In this document: piece by piece, positions 18,537 to 27,615 of the stretch
Layout: each line of letters opens with the position of its first letter
How positions within the stretch are numbered: position 1 is the first letter of the stretch
NCBI GenBank assembly: GCA_963830725.1
Contig: CAWHNO010000002.1
Coordinates: forward strand, 310,001-374,000
Length of the DNA stretch: 64,000 nucleotides
DNA from: DASSUW01 sp963830725
GTDB taxonomy: Bacteria; Actinomycetota; Thermoleophilia; Solirubrobacterales; Solirubrobacteraceae
Direction: 5' to 3'
Made by a program: the position numbers and the translations under genes
Notes under the pieces: model-generated
Databases searched by the model: none
The model's input: the letters and a program-made list of their open reading frames with translations, nothing else
What the model was told of the DNA's origin: nothing

Positions 18537-18552
18537 TTGACTGACGAGTCAA
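18537..18552. promoter_or_regulatory. TetR-type operator upstream of the etf operon
   Basis: A perfect inverted repeat TTGACT-GACG-AGTCAA sits 57 bases upstream of the etfB start and overlaps the 3' end of the facing-away TetR gene. The 6-4-6 spacing and TGACT core are typical of TetR-family operators for fatty-acid or amino-acid degradation genes. Which regulator binds is unknown. Confidence 0.5.
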
Positions 18553-19047
18553 TCGCAGAGCTCGAGCAGGCGCGCCAGCACCCGCTCGCGCAGCTCGCCC
18601 TCGGGCGGCGCCATTCCCAACAGGTCGGCGAGCCACAGTCCGTCGGCCGCCAGCCGGGCCACCGTGGCCTCCACGGGATCGCCGCCGTCCGTGACGACCC
18701 GATCCTGCCACGTCGCGTACCGCTCGCGCACCATCGCGAGCACCGACGGGGTCGGCGACGAGCGCGGCGAGCAGGCCCGCCTCCTCCGCCTTGGCGCCGT
18801 CGGAGGCGCGCACGTAGCCGGCCAGGAACCCCGGCCCGCCCGCGTCGATGTCGTCCTGGAACTCGTCGAGCCAGCGCTTGACGACGGCGTCGAGCAGCTC
18901 GCGCTTGGAGGCGAAGTGGTAGAGCAGGCCGCCCTTGGAGACGCCGGCCTCGGCGGCGACCGCGTCGAGTGTCAGGGCCTGCGCGCCGTCGCGCCGGATC
19001 ACGGCACGTGCCGCCTCGAGCAACCTCGCGCGCGTGTCGCGCGCCAC
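18549..19047 (-). CDS. TetR/AcrR transcriptional repressor (one insertion near 18749)
   Basis: About 165 residues. The N-terminal helix-turn-helix is clear: RLLEAARAVIRRDGAQALTLDAVAAEAGVSKGGLLYHFASKRELLDAVV. The ligand domain continues in another frame after one extra G near 18749 (ALVADP to SVLAMVRERYATWQDRVV). The GTG start at 19047 shares bases with the SMR stop (TAGTG), so it is expressed with the SMR pump. By position it is the likely repressor of that pump through the palindrome at 19386-19401; this is an inference. Confidence 0.85.
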
Positions 19048-19371
19048 TAGTGACTGCCGGCCAGGTTGAGCCCCACGACCCCGAGGATGATGAGGGCGAG
19101 GCTCGCGAGCTTCAATGCGGTGGCGGGCTCGCCGAACGCGAAGACGCCGACGACGGCGATCAGCGCGGTGCCGGCGGCCGACCAGACCGCGTAGGTGGTG
19201 CCGACCGAGAGCTCCTTGAGCACGAGCGCCAGCAGCCAGAACGAGATGCCGTACCCGAGCACCACGAAGCGTGCTCGGGATGAGCCGGGTGAACCCGTCC
19301 GAGTAGCGCAGGGCGACCGTGCCGGCGACTTCGGTGACGATGGCGAAGGAGAGAAGCAGGGCGACGGGCAT
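19047..19371 (-). CDS. small multidrug resistance (SMR/EmrE-QacC) transporter (one insertion near 19269)
   Basis: A four-helix proton/drug antiporter of 107 residues. The first helix has the essential Glu: MPVALLLSFAIVTEVAGTVALRYSDGFTRL. After removal of one extra base near 19269 it continues FVVLGYGISFWLLALVLK, VGTTYAVWSAAGTALIAVVG and LIILGVVGLNLA, all standard SMR positions (W in the YAVWSA motif, G90-like glycines). Such pumps expel lipophilic cations or guanidinium as dimers. It is first in a two-gene operon with its TetR repressor. Confidence 0.9.
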
Positions 19372-19385
19372 GGCGCCCGTAACTA

Positions 19386-19401
19386 TACCGTCTGGACGGT
19401 A
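19386..19401. promoter_or_regulatory. TetR operator and promoter of the SMR operon
   Basis: The perfect palindrome TACCGTC-TG-GACGGTA is flanked by AACTA and AAGTT, extending the symmetry to about 26 bp (19381-19406). It is 15 bases upstream of the SMR ATG. On the minus strand a possible promoter (TGTAAC, 16-base spacer, TATAGT) overlaps it, so a bound TetR would block RNA polymerase. Confidence 0.7.
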
Positions 19402-19426
19402 AAGTTACAGGCGCCGGCCGCGATGA

Positions 19427-20599
19427 TCAGTGTCCGAACGTCGAGAACGCGTAGATGGTCGACGTCTTGTAGGTCTCGCCCGGCCGCAGCAGGGTCGACG
19501 GGAAGTTCGGCTTGTTCGGCGAGTCGGGGTAGTGCTGGGTCTCCAGGCACAGCCCGTCGCTCTGGCGGTAGGCACGGCCGCTCGCGCCGTACAGGCGGCC
19601 GTCGAGGAAGTTGCCCGAGTAGAACTGGATCCCGGGTTCGGTGGTCAGCACGGACAGCTGCCGGCCGCTGTCCGGATCACGCAGCCGGGCGGCGGTGAAG
19701 AAGCCCTTGCTGGAGCCGCGGGCGAGCACGTAGTTGTGGTCGTAGCCGCGGCCGAACCTGAGCTGCTCGTCGTCGTCGCGGATCCGCTCGCCGATGACCT
19801 CGAAGTCGCGGAAGTCGAACGGCGTGCCCGCGACCGGCGGCGTCGCCCCGGTCGGGATCAGCGTCGCGTCGACCGGCGTGTAACGGTCGGCGTTGATCTC
19901 GAGCTCGTGGTCGAGGATGTCGCCCTCGCCCTCGCCCGCGAGGTTGAAGTAGGCGTGGTTGGTGAGGTTGACGTGGGTGGGCTCGTCGGTCGTCGCCTTG
20001 TAGTCCATCCGGATCTGGTTCTTGTTGTCGAGCGTGTAGGTCACCTCGACGGGCAGCCGGCCCGGATAGCCCTCCTCGTTGTCCAGGCTCACGTACGTCA
20101 TCTTCAGGCCGACCGAGTCCCACGACCGGAACGGCTCGGCCTTCCAGACCCGGCGGTCGAAGCCGCGGATGCCGCCGTGCAGGCTGTTCGGCGGGTTGTT
20201 GATCGGCAGCTGGAAGGTCTCGTTGCCGATCGTGAAGCGTCCCAGCGCGATCCGGTTGCCGTAGCGGCCGATGATCGCCCCGAAGTACGGGTTGCTCGCG
20301 TTGTAGACCGGGCTCGTGTAGTCCTCGACGCGGTTGAAGCCGAGCGTCACGTTCTTGTAGCGGCCCCTGCGGTCGGGCACCTTGATCGAGGTGATCGTGC
20401 CACCCCAGGTCATGATCGACACCGACATACCCCGGCGGTTGGTGAGCGTGTAGTTGTCGATCGCGGTGCCGTCGGGCGCGTTGCCGAACGGCGCCTTGCT
20501 GATCGTGCCGCCGCCGTGCGCCTGGGCGGCCCCGGCCAGCGCGAGCGCGATCACCCCCGCGCACAGCGCGACGAGGGCGAGGCGTGTGGAGCTGTGCAT
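19427..20599 (-). CDS. galM: aldose 1-epimerase (mutarotase), secreted
   Basis: A 390-residue mutarotase with an N-terminal signal peptide (LALVALCAGVIALALAGAAQA). It interconverts alpha and beta anomers of free sugars. Family motifs are GAIIGRYGNRIALGRF, NSLHGGIRGFDRRVW, the catalytic-His segment NLTNHAYFNLAG, TTEPGIQFYSGNFLDG, CLETQHYPDSPNKPNF and the base Glu in RPGETY. The signal peptide implies extracytoplasmic action, so it would work on sugars before uptake. It is the last gene of the arabinose-type operon, 35 bases after araA. Confidence 0.93.
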   Translation of the reverse strand: MHSSTRLALVALCAGVIALALAGAAQAHGGGTISKAPFGNAPDGTAIDNYTLTNRRGMSVSIMTWGGTITSIKVPDRRGRYKNVTLGFNRVEDYTSPVYNASNPYFGAIIGRYGNRIALGRFTIGNETFQLPINNPPNSLHGGIRGFDRRVWKAEPFRSWDSVGLKMTYVSLDNEEGYPGRLPVEVTYTLDNKNQIRMDYKATTDEPTHVNLTNHAYFNLAGEGEGDILDHELEINADRYTPVDATLIPTGATPPVAGTPFDFRDFEVIGERIRDDDEQLRFGRGYDHNYVLARGSSKGFFTAARLRDPDSGRQLSVLTTEPGIQFYSGNFLDGRLYGASGRAYRQSDGLCLETQHYPDSPNKPNFPSTLLRPGETYKTSTIYAFSTFGH

Positions 20600-20634
20600 G
20601 ACTCTCTCCCGTGTCGGGACTTAGGACATCCGAC

Positions 20635-22033
20635 TCAGGCCGCCGCGAACTCGATCCCGGTCGCCTCGCAGAAGAGGCGCCACGCCGCGGCCTGTCGCCC
20701 GGGGTTGAGCACCTGGTGATGCGGCCCCCCGAACCTCAGCCACGCATCCATGCACTGCCTGACTCCCGTGTCCGGCCGGAAGAGCCCGTAGGGCATCTCC
20801 AGCGCCGGAAGCTCGTCGCTGTCCAGCACCTCTCCCTCTGCCACCACGAGCCGGAAGCGCTCTGCGCCGACCGCCGCCAGCGTGGCCAGGGTCGCGGGAC
20901 CCGTCTGGTACTGGAACAGGAACGTCGGCGGGTCGTCCAACCCACCGATGCCGAGCGGGCGTTTGATCAGCCGGACCGGGCGATCCTCCCGGGCCAATGC
21001 CCAGTTGCCCTCGCCCATGTGGCTCATCAGCACCGCGTCGCGCGGGAAGTCCATCGCGTACATCTCGGTGAACTGCGTCTCGCCGAGCAGCCAGTGCGCT
21101 GCCGACATCAGGGCGGCGGTGAGGGCGTCGCCCTCGGCCGCGAAGCCGTAGCCCTTGGCCATCAGGCTCGACGCGGCCGCGAGCGGCAGCCGCTCGAACC
21201 GGCCGTCCTCGGCGACGGCGCCGAAGTGCGTCGAGTACGCGCCGTAGCCGCCGGCGGTCAGGACGCGCTCGAGCCCGAGCTGCATCCGCGCGTGCTGCTC
21301 GCGCTCGACCGCCGTCAGCCGCGGGTCGACCTCGAAGCGCGCGTCCTCGTCGGCGATCAGCTGCAGCACCTCGTGCTCGCCGACGGCGGTCGCGGCGCGG
21401 TGCAGCTCGCCGGGCGCGATCGCGTCGACCTGGGGGCCGAGCGTGCGCAGCAGCGTGTGGATGTCGACGCGGATGTCGCCCATCGCGTTCATCGAGTAGC
21501 CGAAGACGGCGACGCGCAGATCGCGCCACCGCGACGCAGCCGCGGCGGCGCGCGACCACGCCCCCACCGCGCGCGTGAACGCCGGCGCCCGCCAGTCCTC
21601 GGTGATGACGTGGAACGGCCGCCCGGCGCGCACCATCGCGTTGGCGGTGTCCTGCGCGCCGTGGATGCCCTGGTTGTAGGTGAGGTCGGCCATGTCCCAG
21701 GCGGCCGTGACCTCGGGCTCGGGCTGGACGTTGGCCAGGCACACGGGCAGCCGCGTGTCGGCGAACGCACGCGCGACCCGCATGGCGGGCCCGTAGGTGA
21801 GCATCACCACCAGCAGCCCGTCGAGCCCGGCGCCCTCGAACTCGTGCACCGTGCGCTCGACGTCGTCGCGGTTGCGCGCGGGCGGCGCGACCTCGACGTC
21901 GGCGACCGTCGCGAGCCGCGCTCCGATCGCCCGCGCGTACGCGGCCTGGCGCTCGGTGATGCCGGGGAGCATCTCGTCGTAGAGCTCCTGCATCACGCCG
22001 AGCAGCCCGATCCGGGGCCGCGCGGGCCGTCCG

Positions 22034-22047
<14 letters not shown>
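20635..22047 (-). CDS. L-arabinose isomerase-family protein
   Basis: A 470-residue member of the L-arabinose/L-fucose isomerase superfamily. Four metal-site residues of AraA align: Glu in YGFAAEGDALTAAL, Glu in FTEMYAMDF, His in LMSHMGEGNW and His in FGGPHHQVL. AraA converts L-arabinose to L-ribulose (some homologues act on D-galactose). The N-terminus PRIGLLGVMQELYDEMLPG is typical. It overlaps the ABC ATPase gene by 14 bases and is followed by the mutarotase. No ribulokinase or ribulose-5-phosphate epimerase gene is present in the window, so arabinose identity rests on family and the operator only. Confidence 0.85.
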
Positions 22048-22792
<745 letters not shown>

Positions 22793-22794
22793 CG

Positions 22795-23844
22795 TCAGGT
22801 CTCCCCTCTGCCGCCGCGGTGGCGCAGCCGCGTGACGTAGATGTCGACGATCATCGCCACGAGGATCGCGAGGCCCAGGATGAGGTCGAACGTGAAGGCG
22901 CTCACGCCCTGGAGCGTGAAGCCGTCGCGCAGGATGCCGAGCACACAGGCGCCGAGGAAGGCGCCGAGCACCGTGCCGCTACCCCCCGCCAGCAGCGTGC
23001 CGCCGATGACCGCCGAGGCGATCGCCGCGAACATGATCCCGGAGCCGCCGGCCAGCGGGTCGGTCGAGGTGATGCGGACCGCCTCGAGGATGCCGGCAAA
23101 GCCGGCGAGCGTGCTGGCCAGCATGAAGTTGCGCGTCTTGACCCAGCGGACGCGGATACCGGCCTCGCGCGAGCCGAGCAGGTTGCCGCCGACCGCGAAG
23201 GTGTGCAGGCCCCAGCGGGTGCGCATGAGCAGCAGCTGCAGCGCCAGGGTGAGTCCGATCGCCCACAGGATCCCCGAGTACGCGCCACCGCCGAAGACGT
23301 TGGTGAAGCGCTCGCCGCCCGGCGTGTCGACCGGGCGGCCGTCGGAGATCGTCAGCGTCAGCCCGTTGAGGAAGAAGAACATCCCGAGCGTCGTGATGAA
23401 CGACGACACGCCGACGACGGTGGTGATGACCCCGTTGACGAGACCGATCAGCGACGCCCCGATCAGCGACAGCGCGACTGCGAGCAGGAGCGGCACGCCG
23501 GCGTCTTCGAGGAAGTACATGACGAACGCGGTGAGCGCGAAGACCTGGCCGACCGACAGGTCGATCTCGCCCGAGATCATCAGGAAGACCTGGCCGGCGG
23601 CGATGATGGCGGTCGCCGCGATGAACGTCCCGAGCGTCTGCAGGTTCGCGGTCGAGGCGAAGTCGGTGGCCGTGTTGAGGAAGTAGACGTAGAGCGCGAT
23701 CGCGACGACCGCGATGCTCAGCTCGCGCCGGCCGAGCGCGAGCTCGACCGCGCGGGCGGCCCGGCCCGGCGGCGCAACCTCGGCTGCAGCCCCCGCCGCG
23801 GCGGCCTCGGTCGCCGCGGCGGGAGCAGCCGGCTCAGGTGCCAC
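22795..23844 (-). CDS. sugar ABC transporter permease (RbsC/XylH type)
   Basis: A 349-residue CUT2 permease. After an Ala/Pro-rich leader it has about nine helices with the family phrases MISGEIDLSVGQVFALTAF, GLVNGVITTVVGVSSFITTLG, GGNLLGSREAGIRVRWVK and AVIGGTLLAGGSGTVLGAF. Its C-terminal neighbour starts two bases later. Its start overlaps the end of the binding-protein gene by 11 bases. Confidence 0.94.
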   Translation of the reverse strand: MAPEPAAPAAATEAAAAGAAAEVAPPGRAARAVELALGRRELSIAVVAIALYVYFLNTATDFASTANLQTLGTFIAATAIIAAGQVFLMISGEIDLSVGQVFALTAFVMYFLEDAGVPLLLAVALSLIGASLIGLVNGVITTVVGVSSFITTLGMFFFLNGLTLTISDGRPVDTPGGERFTNVFGGGAYSGILWAIGLTLALQLLLMRTRWGLHTFAVGGNLLGSREAGIRVRWVKTRNFMLASTLAGFAGILEAVRITSTDPLAGGSGIMFAAIASAVIGGTLLAGGSGTVLGAFLGACVLGILRDGFTLQGVSAFTFDLILGLAILVAMIVDIYVTRLRHRGGRGET

Positions 23845-24922
23845 TCCTGATCACCTTTTGCTCTTCGGTGGAGCCCTCGAAGCGCGACGGGTTCGCGCTG
23901 TACGTCCCGGCGTCGTCCTTGGTCACGAACTTCAGGCCCGTGTTCGTCTCCGCCGGGCCGGTCAGGCCGCCCGAGATCTTGCTGATGAAGAGCTGCATGA
24001 CCGGATAGAAGCCCTGCAGGTAGGGCTGCTGGTCGATCGTGAAGTCGAGCTGGTCGGCCTGCAGCAGCTCCAGCGTCTTGGGCAGGGTGTCGTACCCGCC
24101 GCCCTTCACGTCCTGGTCGCGCAGCTTGTACTTCTCGATCACCTGGCCGACGCTCTGCGTCGAGCCGGCGTCGACGGCGAACATGCCCTTCGCGTCCTTG
24201 TTGCCGATCCACCACGCGTCGACGCGCGAGAGCTCCTCGTTGAGCTCGGCGCCGGTCGCGATCGTCTTGTACTCGATGTCCTTGCCCGAGTCCTTGATCG
24301 CCTGGATGGCGCCGTCGATCCGCGGCTGGATGTTGAGCGAGCCCGGGGTGGCGATGAACAGCGCGATCTTGCCCGAGGGCACGAGCTCGACGATCCGCTT
24401 GCCCATCTCAACGCCGGACAGGAAGAGGTCCTGGCCGATGTAGGCGAGCCGGTTGTTGTTGGGGTCGTCGGCGTTGTAGGAGTAGACCGGGATGCCGGCC
24501 GCGAGCGCCTTGTCGGTCGGCGCGTTGAACGCCTTCTGGTCGGTGATCGCGATCGCGATGCCGTCGGCGTTGCCGGCGATCGCCGTATTGAAGGCGTTCA
24601 CCATCTCGGACACGTTGGCCGTCTCCGACCCGGTCCACTGGAACTCGCACTTGAGCAGCGCGCACGCGTCCTCGGCGCCGTACTGCGTGGGCACGAAGAA
24701 TGGGTTCGTGGTCACGTGGTTGACGAAGACGAACCGGTACTTCGGGGTCTCCGGGAAGTTGCCGGCGCCTGCGCTGCCGTTGCTGGCGGCGTTGTCATCG
24801 CTGGACTCGCCACAGGCGGCCAGCGCGGTCGCCAGCAGGGCGGCGCCGCCGCCCGCCAATGCGGTCCTCCGCGTCATTGCGAGGCGCGATCGTGCCTCCA
24901 GAGACCTGGCCTGGTCAGTCAA
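23834..24922 (-). CDS. sugar ABC transporter substrate-binding lipoprotein (periplasmic-binding-protein type 1, Tat signal)
   Basis: A ribose/xylose-type solute-binding protein. A TTG start at 24922 is preferred because AGGAGGAGGT sits 3-4 bases upstream; the frame stays open further but without a ribosome site. The leader has an RR pair then hydrophobic core and lipobox (MTRRTALAGGGAALLATALAAC), suggesting Tat export and lipidation. The mature part shows YRFVFVNHVTTNPFF, GNADGIAIAITDQKAF, GIPVYSYNADDPNNNRLAYIGQD and YDTLPKTLELLQADQLDFTIDQQPYLQG. It is the first gene of the operon behind a LacI-type operator. Confidence 0.92.
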   Translation of the reverse strand: MTDQARSLEARSRLAMTRRTALAGGGAALLATALAACGESSDDNAASNGSAGAGNFPETPKYRFVFVNHVTTNPFFVPTQYGAEDACALLKCEFQWTGSETANVSEMVNAFNTAIAGNADGIAIAITDQKAFNAPTDKALAAGIPVYSYNADDPNNNRLAYIGQDLFLSGVEMGKRIVELVPSGKIALFIATPGSLNIQPRIDGAIQAIKDSGKDIEYKTIATGAELNEELSRVDAWWIGNKDAKGMFAVDAGSTQSVGQVIEKYKLRDQDVKGGGYDTLPKTLELLQADQLDFTIDQQPYLQGFYPVMQLFISKISGGLTGPAETNTGLKFVTKDDAGTYSANPSRFEGSTEEQKVIRSGT

Positions 24923-24982
24923 GGGACCTCCTCCTCTCTGCGCTCGCGCGGACCTGGTGGCTCGCGGCTGGCGACGTGTCAT

Positions 24983-24996
24983 TGTTATCGCTAACA
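24983..24996. promoter_or_regulatory. LacI-type operator of the arabinose-like operon
   Basis: TGTTA-TCGC-TAACA is an inverted repeat of the LacI/GalR operator class (minus strand AATGTTAGCGATAACA). It lies about 60 bases upstream of the lipoprotein start and about 40 upstream of the divergent aldo/keto reductase, so one regulator could control both. No LacI-family gene is in the window. Confidence 0.6.
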
Positions 24997-25036
24997 TTTC
25001 CCGCTGTCAACTGATCGTGGCAACGCAGCACCCTCA

Positions 25037-25951
25037 ATGGAGAGCGCTCACATATCCGCCTTGAATCAGCTGCCCCTGCGCGGGCTGGACCGCGACGTCT
25101 CCCGTCTCGTGCTCGGCACGATGCTGCTGACGGACTCCGGCGCCGACGTGCTCGACGAGTACGTGCGGCTCGGCGGCAACACGATCGACACGGCGCGCGT
25201 GTACGGCGACGGCGACGCCGAGCGCGCGCTCGGCGCCTGGCTCGAGGCGCGCCCCGGCGCGCGCGAGCGGCTGATCATCGTCTCCAAGGGCGCGCACCCG
25301 AGCGGCGACCGCAAGCGCGTCACCGCCGAGGAGATCGAGCGCGACCTGCGCGTGAGCGTCGACCTGCTCGGAGGCCCGATCGACCTCTACCTGCTGCATC
25401 GCGACGACCCCTCGGTGCCGGTGGGGGCGATCGTCGAGTGCCTGACCGCGCTGCGCGAGGCCGGCCTGCTGCTGGCCTACGGAACGTCCAACTGGACGAC
25501 GGCGCGGATCGACGAGGCCAACGCCTGGGCCGCCGCTCATGGGCTCGAGGGCTTCTGCGTCAGCAGCCAGCACCTCTCGCTCGCGACGCAGAACGAGGAG
25601 CAGTGGCCGGACACCCGGTCGGCCAACGATCCGGAGATCCACGCCTGGCACCAGCGGACGCAGACGCCGCTCCTGGCCTGGTCGCCGCAGGCCCGCGGCT
25701 ACTTCTTCGGCCGTACGGGCTCCGAGGTGCTGCGCGTGTACGACAACGCGGTGAACCGCGAGCGGCGGCGGCGGGCGGAGCAGCTCGGCGAACGGCTCGG
25801 CCGCACGCCGGCGCAGGTCGCGATGGCGTGGGTGCTGCAGCAGCCGTTCCCCGTCTTCGCCTGCTTCGGCGCCCGCAGCGCCGATCAGGTGCGCGAGGCG
25901 TTCGGGGCGCTCGAGGTCGACCCCGAGGAGCTGGGCGCCCTTACGGCGTGA
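25037..25951 (+). CDS. aldo/keto reductase
   Basis: A 304-residue NADPH-dependent (alpha/beta)8 reductase. The catalytic tetrad is visible: Asp and Tyr in NTIDTARVYGDGDAE, Lys in IIVSKGAHP, and His in LYLLHRDDP. The C-terminal cofactor loop reads CFGARSADQVREAF. It resembles the YajO/oxidoreductase group that acts on sugars or related carbonyls; substrate unknown. It is divergent from the sugar importer across a shared operator. The 3' end overlaps the convergent B12-domain gene by 11 bases. Confidence 0.9.
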   Translation: MESAHISALNQLPLRGLDRDVSRLVLGTMLLTDSGADVLDEYVRLGGNTIDTARVYGDGDAERALGAWLEARPGARERLIIVSKGAHPSGDRKRVTAEEIERDLRVSVDLLGGPIDLYLLHRDDPSVPVGAIVECLTALREAGLLLAYGTSNWTTARIDEANAWAAAHGLEGFCVSSQHLSLATQNEEQWPDTRSANDPEIHAWHQRTQTPLLAWSPQARGYFFGRTGSEVLRVYDNAVNRERRRRAEQLGERLGRTPAQVAMAWVLQQPFPVFACFGARSADQVREAFGALEVDPEELGALTA

Positions 25952-26339
25952 CGGCGCCGCGGATGAAGTCGATGATCGCCTGGGTCGGCGCGCCGGGCGT
26001 GAACACCTCGGCGACCCCGAGCTCCTTCAGCTCGGGGATGTCCTGCGACGGGATCGTGCCGCCGACGGTGACCACGACGTCGCCGGCGTCCTGCTCGCGC
26101 AGAAGGTCGACGACGCGCGGGACCAGCGTCATGTGCGCGCCGGAGAGGATGCTCAGGCCGACCGCGTCGGCGTCCTCCTGCAGCACCGTCTCCACGATCT
26201 GCTCGGGCGTCTGGTGCAGGCCGGTGTAGATGACCTCCATGCCGGCGTCGCGCAGCGCGCGGGCGATGATCTTCGCCCCGCGATCGTGTCCGTCGAGCCC
26301 GGGCTTGGCGACCACCACCCGGATCTTGCGCTCGGCCAT
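25941..26339 (-). CDS. methylmalonyl-CoA mutase small subunit (B12-binding domain)
   Basis: A 132-residue stand-alone cobalamin-binding domain. It has the base-off B12 motif DxHxxG (KPGLDGHDRGAKIIARALRDAG), VGLSILSGAHMTLVP and VVTVGGTIPSQDIPELKELGV. Together with the large subunit at 29043-30699 it would form the heteromeric mutase that converts methylmalonyl-CoA to succinyl-CoA. The two subunit genes are about 2.7 kb apart with unrelated genes between. A family B element begins 12 bases upstream of the ATG, leaving little room for a promoter or ribosome site. Confidence 0.93.
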   Translation of the reverse strand: MAERKIRVVVAKPGLDGHDRGAKIIARALRDAGMEVIYTGLHQTPEQIVETVLQEDADAVGLSILSGAHMTLVPRVVDLLREQDAGDVVVTVGGTIPSQDIPELKELGVAEVFTPGAPTQAIIDFIRGAVTP

Positions 26340-26350
26340 GGCGGCTGAGT

Positions 26351-26518
26351 CTAGTGTCGCGATTTGTAAGTTCGGTCGCAGACTGCGGGATGCATGGTCG
26401 TGTCTGGCGGTCGCCGGCGGCCTGGCTCGTACTCGGCGTACTTGCGAAGCCGCCGGCGGGCGCCAGGCGCGGCCAGGCGCCCGCCGGCTGCCATCGAACT
26501 TCCGAATCGGGACACTAG
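26351..26518. repeat. family B palindromic miniature element, copy 2
   Basis: A 168-bp element with the same ends as copy 1: CTAGTGTCGCGATTTG on the left and CCGAATCGGGACACTAG on the right. The ~28-base arms match copy 1 with a few changes. The interior is GC-rich, with CGCCGGCGG/CCGCCGGCG and GCCAGGCGCGGCCAGGCGC segments that fold further. The right-hand TAG (26515-26517, minus strand) is the stop codon of the secreted FnIII-like gene. The left end lies just upstream of the B12-subunit ATG. Confidence 0.78.
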
Positions 26519-27615
26519 GGCGACGCGAGCGTGAAGGACCCGCTGCCGATGAGCGGCCCGTACTTGTTGAGCGAGCGCTTGCCGCGGCCGGGCCAGACCA
26601 GCCAGCGGTAGCGGCGTCCGGGGACGAGCCGGAACCGCTCTCCCTCGAAGCGCCACGCGCGCTGGAGCTTGAGCCGCGGCCGCCTCGGCCAGGCGCTCAG
26701 CACCTTGCGGTCGCCGCGGAAGAGCTGGACGTTGTAGTAGCCGGCACGCCGGATCTCCGTCCAGCGCAGCAGCGGCGGACGATCGACCTTGTGCCCGGCG
26801 GCCGGGGCGAGCAGGCGACGGCCGGGCCGCGCCGAGAACGTGCGCGTCGCGACGTTGCCGGCCTCGTCGACGGCGGTCAGGCGGTAGTCGTAGCGACGCC
26901 CGTTGCGCACCTGGCGGTCGGCCATGCTGCCGGCCATTCTGCTGTTCACGAGGCTCTGCGGCTCGCCCTTGATCCCCGGCGACCTCCAGAGCTCGACCGC
27001 GGTCGCGTCGGCCGTCGCCCAGCGCAGGCGCACGATGCGGTCGCCCGGGACCACGCGGACGCCGTTGATCGTGGGCGCGGTGGCGTCGTAGCGCAGTGCG
27101 AACGCGCCCGCCGTGCTGACGTTGCCCGCCTTGTCGGTGCACGTGCCCGTGACGGTGGCCGAGGCGCTGTCGGGGCCGCCGTACGTCGCGGAGGTGCAGC
27201 CCGCGAGTCCGGAGGTCGCGTCCGTGCCGGAGAACGCGACCTGGAACGGACTTCGGTACCAGCCGTTGGCGTCGGGTGGACGGCTCGGGGTGGCGGCGGT
27301 GACGACCGGCGGCGTCATGTCGACCTGCAGCGACACCTCACGCGCGTCCGTCAAGCCGTTGCCGTCGCCGACCTTGCAGTACCTGAACGTCACCGCCGTA
27401 TCGAAGTCGACTGGATCGTTGTTGTCGCAGCCGCCGAGGACGGTCGCGTTCGTCGGCAGCCACTCCCAGTGCACCGTCACCGGCTGCGCGGTACCACCCG
27501 TCGCACGAGGCCGGCGCGGGCGTGCAGCTGAGGTGATGCGGGCCGCCGAGGCCGCGGCCGGCAGGGCCGCCGTGGCGACAACGGCGAGCACGAGCGACAC
27601 GAGCGCGCGCCTCAT
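26515..27615 (-). CDS. secreted Ig/fibronectin-type-III-like protein
   Basis: A 366-residue exported protein with signal peptide MRRALVSLVLAVVATAALPAAASA. It has tandem beta-sandwich segments: DPVDFDTAVTFRYCKVGDGNG; DANGWYRSPFQVAFSGTDATSGLAGC with CTDKAGN; then an FnIII-like part (RRYDYRLTAVDEAGNVATRTFS) and a C-terminal domain ending GSGSFTLASP. A hidden alternative frame near 27480-27515 reads CTPAPASCDGWYR, matching the later GWYRSPF motif, so two compensating indels probably scramble residues ~28-40. Probably a cell-surface or adhesive protein; no enzyme motif seen. Its TAG stop is the terminus of a family B element. Confidence 0.75.
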   Translation of the reverse strand: MRRALVSLVLAVVATAALPAAASAARITSAARPRRPRATGGTAQPVTVHWEWLPTNATVLGGCDNNDPVDFDTAVTFRYCKVGDGNGLTDAREVSLQVDMTPPVVTAATPSRPPDANGWYRSPFQVAFSGTDATSGLAGCTSATYGGPDSASATVTGTCTDKAGNVSTAGAFALRYDATAPTINGVRVVPGDRIVRLRWATADATAVELWRSPGIKGEPQSLVNSRMAGSMADRQVRNGRRYDYRLTAVDEAGNVATRTFSARPGRRLLAPAAGHKVDRPPLLRWTEIRRAGYYNVQLFRGDRKVLSAWPRRPRLKLQRAWRFEGERFRLVPGRRYRWLVWPGRGKRSLNKYGPLIGSGSFTLASP

